Positions 12,744-22,556 are shown, counted from the first letter of the stretch. The stretch is DNA of 64,000 bases from Pseudomonadota bacterium (GCA_021819435.1 JAKARB010000002.1:124001-188000), one strand, 5' to 3'. The notes: generated from the letters alone by a model not told the origin. Numbers and translations are program-made.

Positions 12744-13658
12744 TCAGTAGACCTCGGGCACGTGCATCGAAGCTGGCACCGGGTTGCGGAAGTAGTCTTC
12801 GCGGCGCTCGCGCGGGGGCAGGTGCACCGGCTCGTGCTCGATCTCGTGGTAGTCGAACTGCGACAGCAGGTGGTGGATGCAGTTCAGGCGCGCGCGCTTC
12901 TTGTCGACGGCCTGCACGACCCACCAGGGTGCCTCGGGGATGTGGGTGCGTTCGAGCATCACCTCCTTGGCGCGGGTGTAGTCCTCCCAGCGGCGGCGCG
13001 ACTCCAGGTCCATGGGGCTGAGCTTCCACTGCTTGAGCGGGTCGTTGATGCGGGCAATGAAGCGCGCGCTCTGCTCTTCGTCGGAGATGGAGAACCAGTA
13101 TTTGATGACGCGGATGCCACTGCGCACCAGCATCTTCTCGAACTCGGGCACCGAGCGGAAGAACTCCTCCAGATCGGCGTCGGAGCAGAAGCCCATGACG
13201 CGCTCGACGCCGGCGCGGTTGTACCAGCTGCGGTCGAAGAGCACGATCTCGCCAGCGGCGGGCAGGTGCGCCACGTAGCGCTGGAAGTACCACTGGGTCT
13301 TCTCGCGGTCATTGGGGGCGGGCAGGGCGGCGACGCGGCACACGCGCGGGTTCAGGCGCTGGGTGATGCGCTTGATGGCACCGCCCTTGCCGGCCGCGTC
13401 GCGGCCTTCGAAGAGCACCACCACGCGCTCGCCGGTGTGCACGACCCAGTCTTGCAGCTTGACGAGTTCGCCTTGCAGGCGGAAGAGTTCGCGGAAGTAG
13501 AGGCGCCGCAGGTCCTGCTGTTCTTCTTGGCGGCCCGACTGCATGTCGATGAAGCGGTCGTCGAGCTCCTGTTCCAGCTCCTCGTCGTAGCTGTCGAGGA
13601 TGTCGTCCTGCAGGCGGCGCAGCAGCTCGGGGTCGAGGGGGGGCAGGGGCTTGTCCAT
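12744..13658 (-). CDS. ppk2: Polyphosphate kinase 2 family protein
   Basis: A 304-residue cytosolic kinase of the PPK2 family, which moves phosphate between polyphosphate and nucleotides. The P-loop GRDAAGKGG, the FDRSWYNRAGVERVMGF lid/Walker B segment and a WKLSPMDLESR segment are all present. Length matches single-domain PPK2 enzymes, but the subclass (nucleoside mono- or diphosphate as acceptor) cannot be settled by eye. Start ATG 13658 begins at MDKPLPPLDPE; the frame continues upstream without family sequence. It is divergent from the acyltransferase gene across about 140 bases. Confidence 0.92.
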   Translation of the reverse strand: MDKPLPPLDPELLRRLQDDILDSYDEELEQELDDRFIDMQSGRQEEQQDLRRLYFRELFRLQGELVKLQDWVVHTGERVVVLFEGRDAAGKGGAIKRITQRLNPRVCRVAALPAPNDREKTQWYFQRYVAHLPAAGEIVLFDRSWYNRAGVERVMGFCSDADLEEFFRSVPEFEKMLVRSGIRVIKYWFSISDEEQSARFIARINDPLKQWKLSPMDLESRRRWEDYTRAKEVMLERTHIPEAPWWVVQAVDKKRARLNCIHHLLSQFDYHEIEHEPVHLPPRERREDYFRNPVPASMHVPEVY

Positions 13659-13801
13659 GTTGACTCGGGTGTCGGCAACGCAATCGCCCAGCTTGGCAGG
13701 GTTGTGTGACAGCCTGGCGACAAGGGGCATCTCACGGATTGCTGTACATCTGTGCACATAATCTGGGGGTTTTCACCTGGGGCGCCCCAGCCCTTTTGCT
13801 C

Positions 13802-14668
13802 ATGACTGCCTTGAAGGCCTTGTTCGCCAGCCTGGTGCTGTTGATCAACATCGTGTTTCACATCAGCTTCCTGCTGCCGCTGGCGCTGGTCAAGTTCGTG
13901 CTGCCGCTGCGCCCGGTCCGCAGGGTGATCGATGCGGTGCTCAACGCCATCGCGGAGAGCTGGATCGGCGTCAACAAGTTCTGGATGAACGCGGTGGGGC
14001 ACACGCGCTGGCGTGTCGAGGGCGTCGATGGCCTGCGTTATCGCGGCTGGTACCTGGTGAGCTGCAACCACCAGAGCTGGGTCGACATCCTGGTGCTGCA
14101 GTGGGTGTTCAACCGCAAGATCCCGCTGCTGAAGTTCTTCCTCAAGCACGAGCTGCTTTATGTGCCCCTGATGGGCCTGGCCTGGTGGGCGCTCGACTTT
14201 CCCTTCATGAAGCGCCGTGGCGGCTCATCGGCGCAGAAGGACCTGGAGACCGCGCGCAAGGCCTGCGAGAAATTCAAGGTCATCCCGACCTCGGTGATCA
14301 GCTTCATGGAGGGCACCCGCATGACGCCCGCCAAGCACGCGCAGCAGCAATCGCCTTATCGGCATCTGCTCAAGCCCAAGACGGGCGGCGTGGGGATGGC
14401 GCTCGAGACCATGGGCGAGTTGTTCGACTGCATGCTGGATGTGACCATCGTCTATCCGGGTGGCGTGCCGACGTTCATGGACTTGATGACCGGGCGCATC
14501 GATGAGGTCGTGGTGCAGGTGCAGCAGCGGCCGATCCCGAAGGAGTTGCTGGTCGACGCGCAGGGCCGGGCCGCCGACCGCGCGACGCTGCAGCGCTGGA
14601 TCAATGGCCTGTGGGCGGAGAAGGATGCCGAGATCGCCCGCATTCGCGCCGATGTGAAGGCGCGCTGA
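13802..14668 (+). CDS. Acyltransferase (PlsC/YihG-like)
   Basis: A 288-residue membrane-bound glycerolipid-type acyltransferase. An N-terminal hydrophobic helix (about 5-35) is followed by the catalytic NHQSWVD block (HX4D) and the FMEGTR acceptor-binding block, with KFFLKHEL between them. The pattern is closest to the E. coli YihG-type branch of acyltransferases that modify phospholipids rather than to canonical PlsC (recollection, not a search). Start is ATG 13802; the frame is open upstream but lacks a ribosome site. It is convergent with the HD-GYP-like gene, with 12 bases between stops. Confidence 0.86.
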   Translation: MTALKALFASLVLLINIVFHISFLLPLALVKFVLPLRPVRRVIDAVLNAIAESWIGVNKFWMNAVGHTRWRVEGVDGLRYRGWYLVSCNHQSWVDILVLQWVFNRKIPLLKFFLKHELLYVPLMGLAWWALDFPFMKRRGGSSAQKDLETARKACEKFKVIPTSVISFMEGTRMTPAKHAQQQSPYRHLLKPKTGGVGMALETMGELFDCMLDVTIVYPGGVPTFMDLMTGRIDEVVVQVQQRPIPKELLVDAQGRAADRATLQRWINGLWAEKDAEIARIRADVKAR

Positions 14669-14680
14669 GCGAAGCCTGGC

Positions 14681-15646
14681 TCAGCACAGGGCCAGCACCT
14701 GCCGCATGTCGAGCCTGTGCGCCCATTCGTCCACTTCGTGCACCTGGGTGATGGTCAGGTCGCTGTCGTTGGTCTGTGCGCGGGCCAGTGGCGTCCAGCG
14801 ACCATCTGCCGCATCCTGGAGGATGACGACAACGGGCAGGCCCAGGTCCGCACCGCGCCGCACGGCCAGTGCTTCCTGGCCGCTGGTCAGGCGCACCAGG
14901 GTGCCGGGCGGATACAGGCCCATCTCGCGCGTCACCGTGGCGCCGAAGTAATTGGCGCTGCGTTCGCGGAAGATCTGCGTGGCGGCCTGCGGCGACTGCA
15001 TCACGCTGCGGCCCACACGGGGCGCCATCTTGGCGCTGTAGACATCGCAGGTGCGCAGGGCGTCGGCCAGCAGGCTGACCTGGGTTGCACCGGCGGGGTA
15101 GCCTTTGCCATCGGCCTGCTCGTGGTGCTGCAACACGGCCATCAACCAGTCTTCATCGGTCACACCCAGTTCGCGCAGCAGTTGCACGCTGGCTTGCGGA
15201 TGGGCGTGGATGTCGGCGCGCTGCAGCAGGCTGGGCGGCTCGCTTTGCTGTGTCAGGATGGACTGGAGTCGGGTGATGGACAGGTTCATCGTCAGGCCGG
15301 CTTGCACGGCGCTGAAGGTCAGCGTCGGGCTCCAGTCCCGGCGCCGGGCGATCAAGGCGAGCAGCATGCCCGTGTGCACGGCGTGCAGCACGCTGTAGCG
15401 CTGCAGTTTGTCTCGGGTGTCGTGCACCATGAAGGCGATCGCGACATCGCCGTCTCGCTGGCAAAGATCGAGCACCGTGCGGGCGCACGCCTCAATGGCC
15501 TGGGTGAAGTGCGGGTGCTCACGCGGTGCGACGAGCAAGGGCTCCACGCGATCGGTGAGGTCCTGCCAGCTTTGCCAGCAGATCAGGGCATCGGTGAGCG
15601 GGGCGTGTTCACGGGTGGCCAGCTGCATCGACGGTTGTGCCTGCAC
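14681..15646 (-). CDS. Degenerate HD-GYP domain protein
   Basis: A 321-residue cytosolic protein with an HD-GYP fold in the central part. The signature HHEQADGKGYP is intact, as is the following LLADALRTCDVYSA segment. Where active enzymes have the metal-binding LLHDIGK, this protein reads AGLTMNLSITR, so the HD pair is missing. It is therefore probably not an active cyclic-di-GMP phosphodiesterase and may bind nucleotide or protein instead (inference). Start is taken at GTG 15646, which has GGAGA seven bases upstream; ATG 15628 is an alternative. Confidence 0.82.
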   Translation of the reverse strand: MQAQPSMQLATREHAPLTDALICWQSWQDLTDRVEPLLVAPREHPHFTQAIEACARTVLDLCQRDGDVAIAFMVHDTRDKLQRYSVLHAVHTGMLLALIARRRDWSPTLTFSAVQAGLTMNLSITRLQSILTQQSEPPSLLQRADIHAHPQASVQLLRELGVTDEDWLMAVLQHHEQADGKGYPAGATQVSLLADALRTCDVYSAKMAPRVGRSVMQSPQAATQIFRERSANYFGATVTREMGLYPPGTLVRLTSGQEALAVRRGADLGLPVVVILQDAADGRWTPLARAQTNDSDLTITQVHEVDEWAHRLDMRQVLALC

Positions 15647-15803
15647 GGGGTGTCTCCATGGGGGGATGGATCAACGATAAGGCAAGCCGGTCGGGGCTGG
15701 GGGATGCATCGGGTTCGGGCGCGGCGGGTGGCGTGATGCTTCTCACGCGAGCGCCTGACCGAACGCTCGTTTGACACGCGGGTTGGGGTTTCGGGGGCCC
15801 CGC

Positions 15804-16547
15804 TCAAGGGTTGCGTGGGGGGCTGGCCGGCTCGCTGGCCTGGCTGGCTTCGAGGGGAGCGCTGAGCTGGTCGAAGGCCGAGGGCGGCACGTATTGCAGC
15901 AGTTCCTTGCCCTCGGTGTCGAGCACCACGTCCAGGCCCTTGTCAGGGTAGAGGAAGTGTTCGAGGTGACCATTGCTCTGCACGCGCCGCGCCGGCTCGC
16001 CGAAGCGGTCCAGGATGGCCTGGGCGTTCAACCCGGCTTGGGGGATGAAGCTCAGCGAGGCAATCGGTGCTTTCAGGGCCAGCGCCTCGTCGGCGGAGGC
16101 GAGGGTGTACTTGCGCGTCGCGCTTTCCATGAAATCGCTCTTGACGGCGCGTTCGCGCAGGCCTTTCAGCGTGGCGGCGTCGAGCCTGGCCGTGACCACC
16201 AGCTTGCCGCTGATGAAGCCGAGCTGTGCAGGGTCGACGAAGGCTTCGAGCGAGCCCGACTCGCCTGGCGCGGCGATGACAGCGATTTGTGCATCGGCGC
16301 CGAAGAGTCGCCGCACATCTGCCAGGGTGCTGGCATCGGGGCCTGTTGACAGCGTCAGGCCCATGACCCGGCTGCCGCCACCCGGCTGCACCTCGATCTG
16401 CCAGGGCAGGCCGGCGGCGGCTGATGCGCCGGTGGCTTGGCTGGTTTCGGCATGACGCGTGTTCATCTGGCCACCGCCGACCACGACCAGGGTGGCCAGC
16501 AGCAGCGAGCCGGCGACCATGCCGGCGATGGTGGCGACCTTGTTCAT
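15804..16547 (-). CDS. Conserved-looking membrane-anchored protein of unknown function
   Basis: A 247-residue protein with one N-terminal transmembrane helix (about 7-25) and a soluble, probably periplasmic remainder. I do not recognise the family. The C-terminus is proline/serine-rich. Its ATG overlaps the stop of the upstream AMP-ligase gene as ATGA, so translation of the two is probably coupled. The mid-part has alternating beta-like segments, and a segment near residue 180 (QAILDRFGEPARRV) recalls outer-membrane-assembly SmpA-like folds, but that is only an impression. Confidence 0.75.
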   Translation of the reverse strand: MNKVATIAGMVAGSLLLATLVVVGGGQMNTRHAETSQATGASAAAGLPWQIEVQPGGGSRVMGLTLSTGPDASTLADVRRLFGADAQIAVIAAPGESGSLEAFVDPAQLGFISGKLVVTARLDAATLKGLRERAVKSDFMESATRKYTLASADEALALKAPIASLSFIPQAGLNAQAILDRFGEPARRVQSNGHLEHFLYPDKGLDVVLDTEGKELLQYVPPSAFDQLSAPLEASQASEPASPPRNP

Positions 16548-18163
16548 GCGCGGCCCCCCGCGCTGACGCGATGAGGGGCTGAGACATCGTCTATCGCCTC
16601 GGCGGAGCCGTCAGCCGAAGGGGCGGTGAATGCATCGGCATGGCGTTGGCGCAGGACGTTCTTCTGCACCTTGCCCATGGCGTTGCGTGGCAGCTCTTGC
16701 GCGATGAAGACGCGCTTGGGGCATTTGTAAGCCGAGAGCTGATCACGCATGGCATGGATCACGCTGGCTTCATCGAGCGCATGGCCAGGCTGCACGGTGA
16801 GCACCGCCACCACGCCTTCGCCGAAGTCGGGGTGGGGCACGCCGATGACGGCTGATTCGCTCACGCCGGGCAGGCGGTCGAGCAGGCTTTCAACTTCGGC
16901 GGGGTAGACGTTGAGCCCGCCGGTGATGACGAGGTCTTTCGCGCGGCCGACGAGGTGCACGCGGCCATCTGCGTCAGTGCGACCGACATCGCCGGTGCGG
17001 AACCAGCCATCGGGCGTGAAGGCTTCCGCTGTTTTCTCGGGCATGCCGAGGTAGCCAATGAACACGTTGGGGCCGCGCACCTCGACGTGGCCCGTTTCGC
17101 CCTTGGCGAGTGGTGCGCCTTCGTCGTCGACGATGCGCAGCTTGACGCCGGGCAGGGGCTTGCCCACGCTGCCCGCCATGCGCGTGCCGTCGCGGCTGCG
17201 GCAGGGGTTGGAACACAGCATGCCCGTTTCGCTCATGCCGTAGCGCTCGAGGATCGTGTGGCCCGTGCGGGCCTGGAAGGCCTCGAACGCGGCGGGCAGC
17301 AGGGGCGCCGAGCCACTGACGAACAGGCGCATGCCTTGCACCAGTTCGCGCTGGAGTTCGGGCTGTGCAAGCAGTCGTCCATACATCGTGGGCACGCCCA
17401 TGAAGAGCGTGGCCTGCGGCGTGTTGCGATCGGCGATGTGGCTCAGCACGGCCGTGGCCTGGAAGGCGTCGAGCCAGCGCATGGGCGTGCCCGACAGCAG
17501 CGCACAGTGGCAGGCCACGAACAGGCCGTGAATGTGGAAGATGGGCAGCGCGTGCACGAGGCAGTCGTCGTGGCGCCAGTCCCAATGGCGCAGCAGGGTG
17601 CGGGCGTTGCTCAGCAGGTTGCCGTGCGTGAGCATGGCGCCTTTGCTGCGCCCCGTGGTGCCCGATGTGTAGAGGATGGCGGCCAGGTCGCCGGGGTGGC
17701 GCGTTGCGGTGTCGTGCTGATCGGCGTGCAGGCTTGCGTGAGTCAGCAGGCTGCCGTTGCCTTGCGTGCCCAGTGTGAAGAGGTGGCCAACTTGCGCGTG
17801 CGCGGCCAGCGGGATCACCCATTCCTGGTCTTCGGGGCGGCACACCAGCACGGCGGGGCGGGCGTCTTCCAGGAAGTAGCTCAGCTCGGAAGACCGGTAG
17901 GCGGGGTTCAGTGGCAGGAACACGCCACCACTGCGCAGGGTGGCCAGGTAGAGCACCAGCGATTCGACCGATTTGTCCACGTGCGCGGCGACGACGGGAG
18001 GGTGGCCGTTGCGATCGCGCAGGTTCAAGCCGTCGAGCAGGTTGGCCACCATGGCCGTGGCGCGTTCCAGGTCGTCCCAAGTCCAGGTGCCTCGATCGGT
18101 CAGGATGGCGGCGTCCTGGCGCGTGACCGGCCAGGCGCTTTGCAGCGCGGTGAACAGGTTCAT
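16544..18163 (-). CDS. AMP-dependent synthetase, MatB-like malonyl-CoA synthetase
   Basis: A 539-residue member of the ANL superfamily. The P-loop is YTSGTTGRSKG, followed by LPIFHIHGLFVACH, the adenylation motif RYGMSETGM, the GWFRTGDVG hinge region and the C-terminal catalytic lysine segment PRNAMGKVQK. The FHIHGLF block and the RMAGSVGKPLPGVKLR stretch match malonyl/methylmalonyl-CoA synthetases (MatB), which make malonyl-CoA from malonate, ATP and CoA. There is no malonate carboxylase or transporter beside it; the only partner is the overlapping membrane protein downstream. Substrate assignment is moderate. Confidence 0.85.
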   Translation of the reverse strand: MNLFTALQSAWPVTRQDAAILTDRGTWTWDDLERATAMVANLLDGLNLRDRNGHPPVVAAHVDKSVESLVLYLATLRSGGVFLPLNPAYRSSELSYFLEDARPAVLVCRPEDQEWVIPLAAHAQVGHLFTLGTQGNGSLLTHASLHADQHDTATRHPGDLAAILYTSGTTGRSKGAMLTHGNLLSNARTLLRHWDWRHDDCLVHALPIFHIHGLFVACHCALLSGTPMRWLDAFQATAVLSHIADRNTPQATLFMGVPTMYGRLLAQPELQRELVQGMRLFVSGSAPLLPAAFEAFQARTGHTILERYGMSETGMLCSNPCRSRDGTRMAGSVGKPLPGVKLRIVDDEGAPLAKGETGHVEVRGPNVFIGYLGMPEKTAEAFTPDGWFRTGDVGRTDADGRVHLVGRAKDLVITGGLNVYPAEVESLLDRLPGVSESAVIGVPHPDFGEGVVAVLTVQPGHALDEASVIHAMRDQLSAYKCPKRVFIAQELPRNAMGKVQKNVLRQRHADAFTAPSADGSAEAIDDVSAPHRVSAGGRA

Positions 18164-18215
18164 GGTGGTTTGCGGGGCTGTGCCGGCGCGGGCTGCGCCA
18201 AGCCGCTACGGTAAC

Positions 18216-20603
18216 TCAAGCCGCGTCGTTCGCCGCGCGCGGTGCGGGTGGGGTGGTGCCGGGGTCCAGGTCGTGGCGATGCAGGTGGACGCGGTTGCGG
18301 CCCAGGCGCTTGGCGGTGTAGAGGGCTTCGTCGGCCTGGGCCATCATGGCGTCGATGCCGTGGTGTTCGGGGCGCCACTGCACGGCGCCGATGCTCACGG
18401 TGGCGCGGATGGCGTGTGCGCCGACCTCGATGGAGCGTTGGTCCAGCGAAGCGCGCACCCGCTCCAGCGCGTTCATGGCCTCGTCCTGCGGCGTGTTGCT
18501 CAGCAGCACCGCGAACTCCTCGCCGCCGATGCGCGCCGCCGTGTCGCTGTCGCGCAGCGATTCGCGCAGCACCTCGGCGAAGGCCTTGAGCACGGCGTCG
18601 CCGGCTGCGTGGCCGTGGGTGTCGTTGATCTGTTTGAAGTGGTCGAGGTCCATCAGCGCCACGGTCAACGGGCTGCCGTAGCGGCGCGTCTGGGCCAGGC
18701 CCGCATCGGCCACGTCGAAGAACTGGCGGCGGTTGGCCAGGCCCGTGAGCGTGTCGCGGCTGGCCAGGCGCATGAGTTCGGCCTCTGCGGCTTCGCGTGC
18801 CGTCTCTTGCTCGCGGGCATGGAAGAGCGTGCCGAGCGTCACCACCAGCGGTTCGAGCAATTGCACCAGTTGCTCGTCGAAATCTTCAGGGCGGTTGCCC
18901 AGGCCGATCATGCCGACCACCTGGTTGTCGAAGCGGATCGGCAGACCGAGGAAGTTGCGCAGCTCGGCGCGGTGATCCGGCAGTTCGGCGGCCAGTGGGT
19001 GGCGCACCGGGTGGTTGACGAGCACCACCTCGTTGGCCGTGACCGCCTGGCCGAAGCAGCTGTCGAGCGCGCGCAGCACGGCCGATTCGCGCCGCGTGGG
19101 GTCCGCCAGCGGGTCGCTCAGGGTGTCGCGCCAGGCGTTGTCGGACAGCGTGGGGATGCGCAGGTAGGGCCGGCCCTGGGTGTCGCGTTGCACGACGCCG
19201 ATGAAGCCGAAGTGGCAATCGCTGATGCGCAGCAGCGGCTCGAACAGGGCCTCGCAAGCCTCTTGCACGCTGCGGTTGAGCAGGAAGGAGGTCTGCGCCT
19301 GGTTGAGCAGGTCGAGCAATTGGCGTTGGCGGTTGCGCAGGCTTTCCTTCTGCTTGTCCTCGGTGATGTCGATGAGGGTGCCGACCACGCGGCGAGGCTC
19401 GCCCCGGCGGTCGTGCTCGACGACGCGGCCGTGGCTGCGCACCCAGATGTGGTGGCCGCGCTTGTGGCGGATGCGGTGCTCGACCATGACGATGTCGTCG
19501 TCGCGGAAGCGTGCGTTGGCGCGCTCGATGGCCATGCGGTCATGCGGGTGCACCAGGTCCATCCACGCCAGTTGGCTGTGTTCCAGTTCGTCTTCGCGGT
19601 AGCCGAGCATCGCGGCGGCGCGGGTGTTGAGCAGGCGCTCTTGCGTGGCGAGGTTGAGGTCCCAGGTGCCGATGCGGGCGGATTCGAGTGCGAGGTAGAG
19701 CCGCTCTTTCGTCGATTCGATCGAGGATTCGAGCTGCTTCTGACGAGTCAGGTCGAACAGGTAGCCGCGGATGCGCAGCAGGCGGCCTTGTTCGTCGCGG
19801 TCGGCCTGGGTGACCTGGTTGATCCAGCGCGCACGTCGGCCCTGGCTTTGCAGGCGGTAGCTGATCTCCAGCTCGGGCAGCTCGCCGACCTGGTGGCTGC
19901 TCAGGCCTGTGCGCCAGAGCTCCTGGTCGTCGTGGTGGACGATGGTCTCGAAAGGGCGGCCGCTGCGCAGCTCGCGCGCCAGGGTTTCGCCCAGCAAGGC
20001 GTCGAGGTTGGCTGAGAGGTAGGTCGCGCGCGGCGGAGAGCCGGTGTCCCAGACCACGGTGCCAACAGGCCCATCGGCGAAGAGCGTGCGCTCTTGCTGG
20101 CTCAGGCGGCCTTCGCGGTGTTGCTGCAACTGGTCCTGCGCCAGCTCGGTGAAGCGCGCCAGGTGGGCGAGCTTGCGTTCGTCGAAATCCTGACGGGGGC
20201 GTTGGTCGAGCACGGCGACGGTGCCCACCACCTGGCCGTCAATGACCAGGGGCATGCCGGCGTAAAAGCGCAGCGGCGGCACGCGTTGGGTGACCACGTC
20301 CAGGTCGGCGAAACGTTCGTCGAGCCTCAGGTCATGCGCGAGGATGGGGCGGCCGCTGGCGACCACGTGGGCGCACAGGCTCTGGTCGCGGCGCCATTGC
20401 TGGTGGTGGGTGCCGTGGTGGGCCTTGAACCAGAGCGTGTCGCGGTCGAGCAGGGTGATCACGCAAACCGGGACTTCGAGCACCTCCGCCACCGTGGTGC
20501 TCAGCCGTTGCAAGGCGTCATCCTGGCCGATCTCCAGCAGCCCCAGGCTGTCAAGCACAGCCAGTCTCAGGTTTTCGTCCCGGGGCAGGGCGGCAGCGGG
20601 CAT
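18216..20603 (-). CDS. Diguanylate cyclase with GAF and PAS sensor domains
   Basis: A 795-residue soluble signalling protein. Order: an N-terminal GAF domain (about 25-165), two PAS domains (about 175-290 and 300-420), a second GAF domain (about 430-600) and a C-terminal GGDEF domain (about 620-775). The active-site loop reads IGGEEF, so cyclase activity making cyclic-di-GMP is expected. No EAL domain and no membrane helix are present. The sensed signals are unknown. The 294 bases upstream to the next gene contain an imperfect palindrome CGTGACAGTCATCACG at 20709-20724 but no promoter I can defend. Confidence 0.92.
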   Translation of the reverse strand: MPAAALPRDENLRLAVLDSLGLLEIGQDDALQRLSTTVAEVLEVPVCVITLLDRDTLWFKAHHGTHHQQWRRDQSLCAHVVASGRPILAHDLRLDERFADLDVVTQRVPPLRFYAGMPLVIDGQVVGTVAVLDQRPRQDFDERKLAHLARFTELAQDQLQQHREGRLSQQERTLFADGPVGTVVWDTGSPPRATYLSANLDALLGETLARELRSGRPFETIVHHDDQELWRTGLSSHQVGELPELEISYRLQSQGRRARWINQVTQADRDEQGRLLRIRGYLFDLTRQKQLESSIESTKERLYLALESARIGTWDLNLATQERLLNTRAAAMLGYREDELEHSQLAWMDLVHPHDRMAIERANARFRDDDIVMVEHRIRHKRGHHIWVRSHGRVVEHDRRGEPRRVVGTLIDITEDKQKESLRNRQRQLLDLLNQAQTSFLLNRSVQEACEALFEPLLRISDCHFGFIGVVQRDTQGRPYLRIPTLSDNAWRDTLSDPLADPTRRESAVLRALDSCFGQAVTANEVVLVNHPVRHPLAAELPDHRAELRNFLGLPIRFDNQVVGMIGLGNRPEDFDEQLVQLLEPLVVTLGTLFHAREQETAREAAEAELMRLASRDTLTGLANRRQFFDVADAGLAQTRRYGSPLTVALMDLDHFKQINDTHGHAAGDAVLKAFAEVLRESLRDSDTAARIGGEEFAVLLSNTPQDEAMNALERVRASLDQRSIEVGAHAIRATVSIGAVQWRPEHHGIDAMMAQADEALYTAKRLGRNRVHLHRHDLDPGTTPPAPRAANDAA

Positions 20604-20897
20604 GCGGCGTGACTCCGTCTGGTGTTGGGCGTGGCACGGGCACGCGTCGGGGCCAGACCTGACAGCGTCCGTGAAACCAACATCATGTTACAAGTGCCGA
20701 CACCCTTTCGTGACAGTCATCACGTGTTTTCTTTGTCGCTTCTGTCCGCGAAAACCCGCGATTTCAAGGGGTGAACGGCCGCAGCCCGTTTTGTAGGCGG
20801 GCGGCGACAGTTGGGGGTGTCATCGCGTGGTCATGAGCCGGGGCTCAGGTTCGGGCGCGGTGGCTCGCAGATTCTCGGGTCGATGCCGGATTCGATG

Positions 20898-22556
20898 TCA
20901 GACGTTGATGGCGGCGGCAGAGCCCGCCTGCTTGCGCAGCTCGAACTTCTGGATCTTGCCTGTCGAGGTCTTGGGCAGTTCACCGAACACCACCGCACGC
21001 GGGATCTTGAAGCCGGCGAGGTGCTGTCGGCAGTGCTTGATGATGTCTTCTGCCGTGACCTGCGCGCCGGCCTTGAGCTCGATGAAGGCGCAGGGCGTCT
21101 CGCCCCACTTCTCGTCGGGCTTGGCCACCACGGCGGCGGCCATCACGGCGGGGTGGCGGTAGAGGACGTCTTCCACCTCGATGGACGAGATGTTCTCGCC
21201 GCCGGAGATGATGATGTCCTTGCTGCGGTCTTTGATCTTGACGTAGCCGTCGGGGTACATGACGGCCAGGTCGCCCGTGTGGAACCAGCCGCCACGGAAG
21301 GCCTCTTCGGTGGCCTTGGGGTTCTTGAGGTAACCCTTCATCGTGATGTTGCCGCGGAACATGATCTCGCCCATCGTCTCGCCGTCGGCGGGCACGGGCT
21401 GCATGGTCAGCGGGTCCATCACGGCGATGCCGCGCTGCAGGTGGTAGTTGACGCCTTGGCGCGCGTTGAGGCGGGCGCGCTCGCCCACATCGAGCTGGTC
21501 CCACTCGGCGTGCTTGACGCACACGGCGGCGGGGCCGTAGATCTCGGTCAGGCCGTAGACGTGGGTGAGGTCGAAGCCCATTTGCTCCATGCCCTCGATC
21601 ATGGCGGCGGGAGGCGCTGCGCCAGCCACCATGGCCTTGACCTGGTGGGTGATGCCCTGCTTGAGCTCCTCAGGCGCCGCGACCATGGCCGCGTGCACGA
21701 TGGGCGCGCCACAGTAGTGGGTCACGCCATGCGCGCGGATGGCATCGAAGATGGCCTTGGGGTCGACCCGGCGCAGGCACACGTTGACGGCCGCGCGTGC
21801 CGCCACCGTCCAGGGGAAGCACCAGCCGTTGCAGTGGAACATGGGCAGCGTCCACAGGTAGGTGGCGTGCTTGGGCATGTCCCACTCCAGGATGTTGGAG
21901 ACGGCGTTCATGGCTGCACCACGGTGGTGGTAGACCACGCCCTTGGGGTTGCCCGTGGTGCCCGAGGTGTAGTTCAGGCTGATGGCGTTCCACTCGTCCT
22001 CGGGCATGTGCCACTCGAAGGCCGCGTCGCCTTCGGCCAGCAATTGCTCATACGTCAGGCTGCCGATGCGCTCGGCCTTGCCGGTGAACAGCGCGTCTTC
22101 GGTGTCGACCACCAGGATGGGCGTGGTGCGCGTGCGCAGTTTCAGCGCGGCGGCGATGGTGCCGCTGAACTCGGGGTCCACGACGATGGCCTTGGCTTCG
22201 CCGTGATCGAGCATGAAGGCGATGGCTTCCGGGTCGAGCCGGGTGTTGAGGGTGTTGAGCACCGCACCGGCCATGGGGATGCCGAAGTGTGCTTCGACCA
22301 TCGGTGGTGTGTTGGGCAGCATGACGGCCACCGTGTCGCCGATGGCGATGCCGCGCTGGCGCAGGGCGCTGGCGAGTTGGCGGCAGCGGGCGTAGGTTTG
22401 CGCCCAGGTCTGGCGCAGCGCGCCGTGGACGATGGCGGTGCGCTCGGGGTAGACCGCCGCCGTGCGCTCCAGGAAGCTCAGCGGCGTGAAGGGGGCGTGG
22501 TTGGCGGGGGTCTGCGGCAGGTCTTGTTCGTGGATGCGGGACGTCTTCTGCGACAT
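20898..22556 (-). CDS. Acyl-CoA synthetase (AMP-forming, medium-chain type)
   Basis: A 552-residue ANL ligase that would activate a carboxylic acid to its CoA thioester. Motifs: P-loop YTSGTTGNPKG, LPMFHCNGWCFPW, VYGLTEIYGP, GWFHTGDLAVM, DRSKDIIISGGENIS and the C-terminal lysine in PKTSTGKIQKF. The FHCNGWCFPW block is characteristic of the AlkK/DmdB-like branch acting on medium-chain or methylthio-propionate-type acids; the exact substrate is open. Start ATG 22556 with GGAGAA four bases upstream; open sequence further upstream is not protein-like. It is not fused to beta-oxidation genes here. Confidence 0.91.
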   Translation of the reverse strand: MSQKTSRIHEQDLPQTPANHAPFTPLSFLERTAAVYPERTAIVHGALRQTWAQTYARCRQLASALRQRGIAIGDTVAVMLPNTPPMVEAHFGIPMAGAVLNTLNTRLDPEAIAFMLDHGEAKAIVVDPEFSGTIAAALKLRTRTTPILVVDTEDALFTGKAERIGSLTYEQLLAEGDAAFEWHMPEDEWNAISLNYTSGTTGNPKGVVYHHRGAAMNAVSNILEWDMPKHATYLWTLPMFHCNGWCFPWTVAARAAVNVCLRRVDPKAIFDAIRAHGVTHYCGAPIVHAAMVAAPEELKQGITHQVKAMVAGAAPPAAMIEGMEQMGFDLTHVYGLTEIYGPAAVCVKHAEWDQLDVGERARLNARQGVNYHLQRGIAVMDPLTMQPVPADGETMGEIMFRGNITMKGYLKNPKATEEAFRGGWFHTGDLAVMYPDGYVKIKDRSKDIIISGGENISSIEVEDVLYRHPAVMAAAVVAKPDEKWGETPCAFIELKAGAQVTAEDIIKHCRQHLAGFKIPRAVVFGELPKTSTGKIQKFELRKQAGSAAAINV

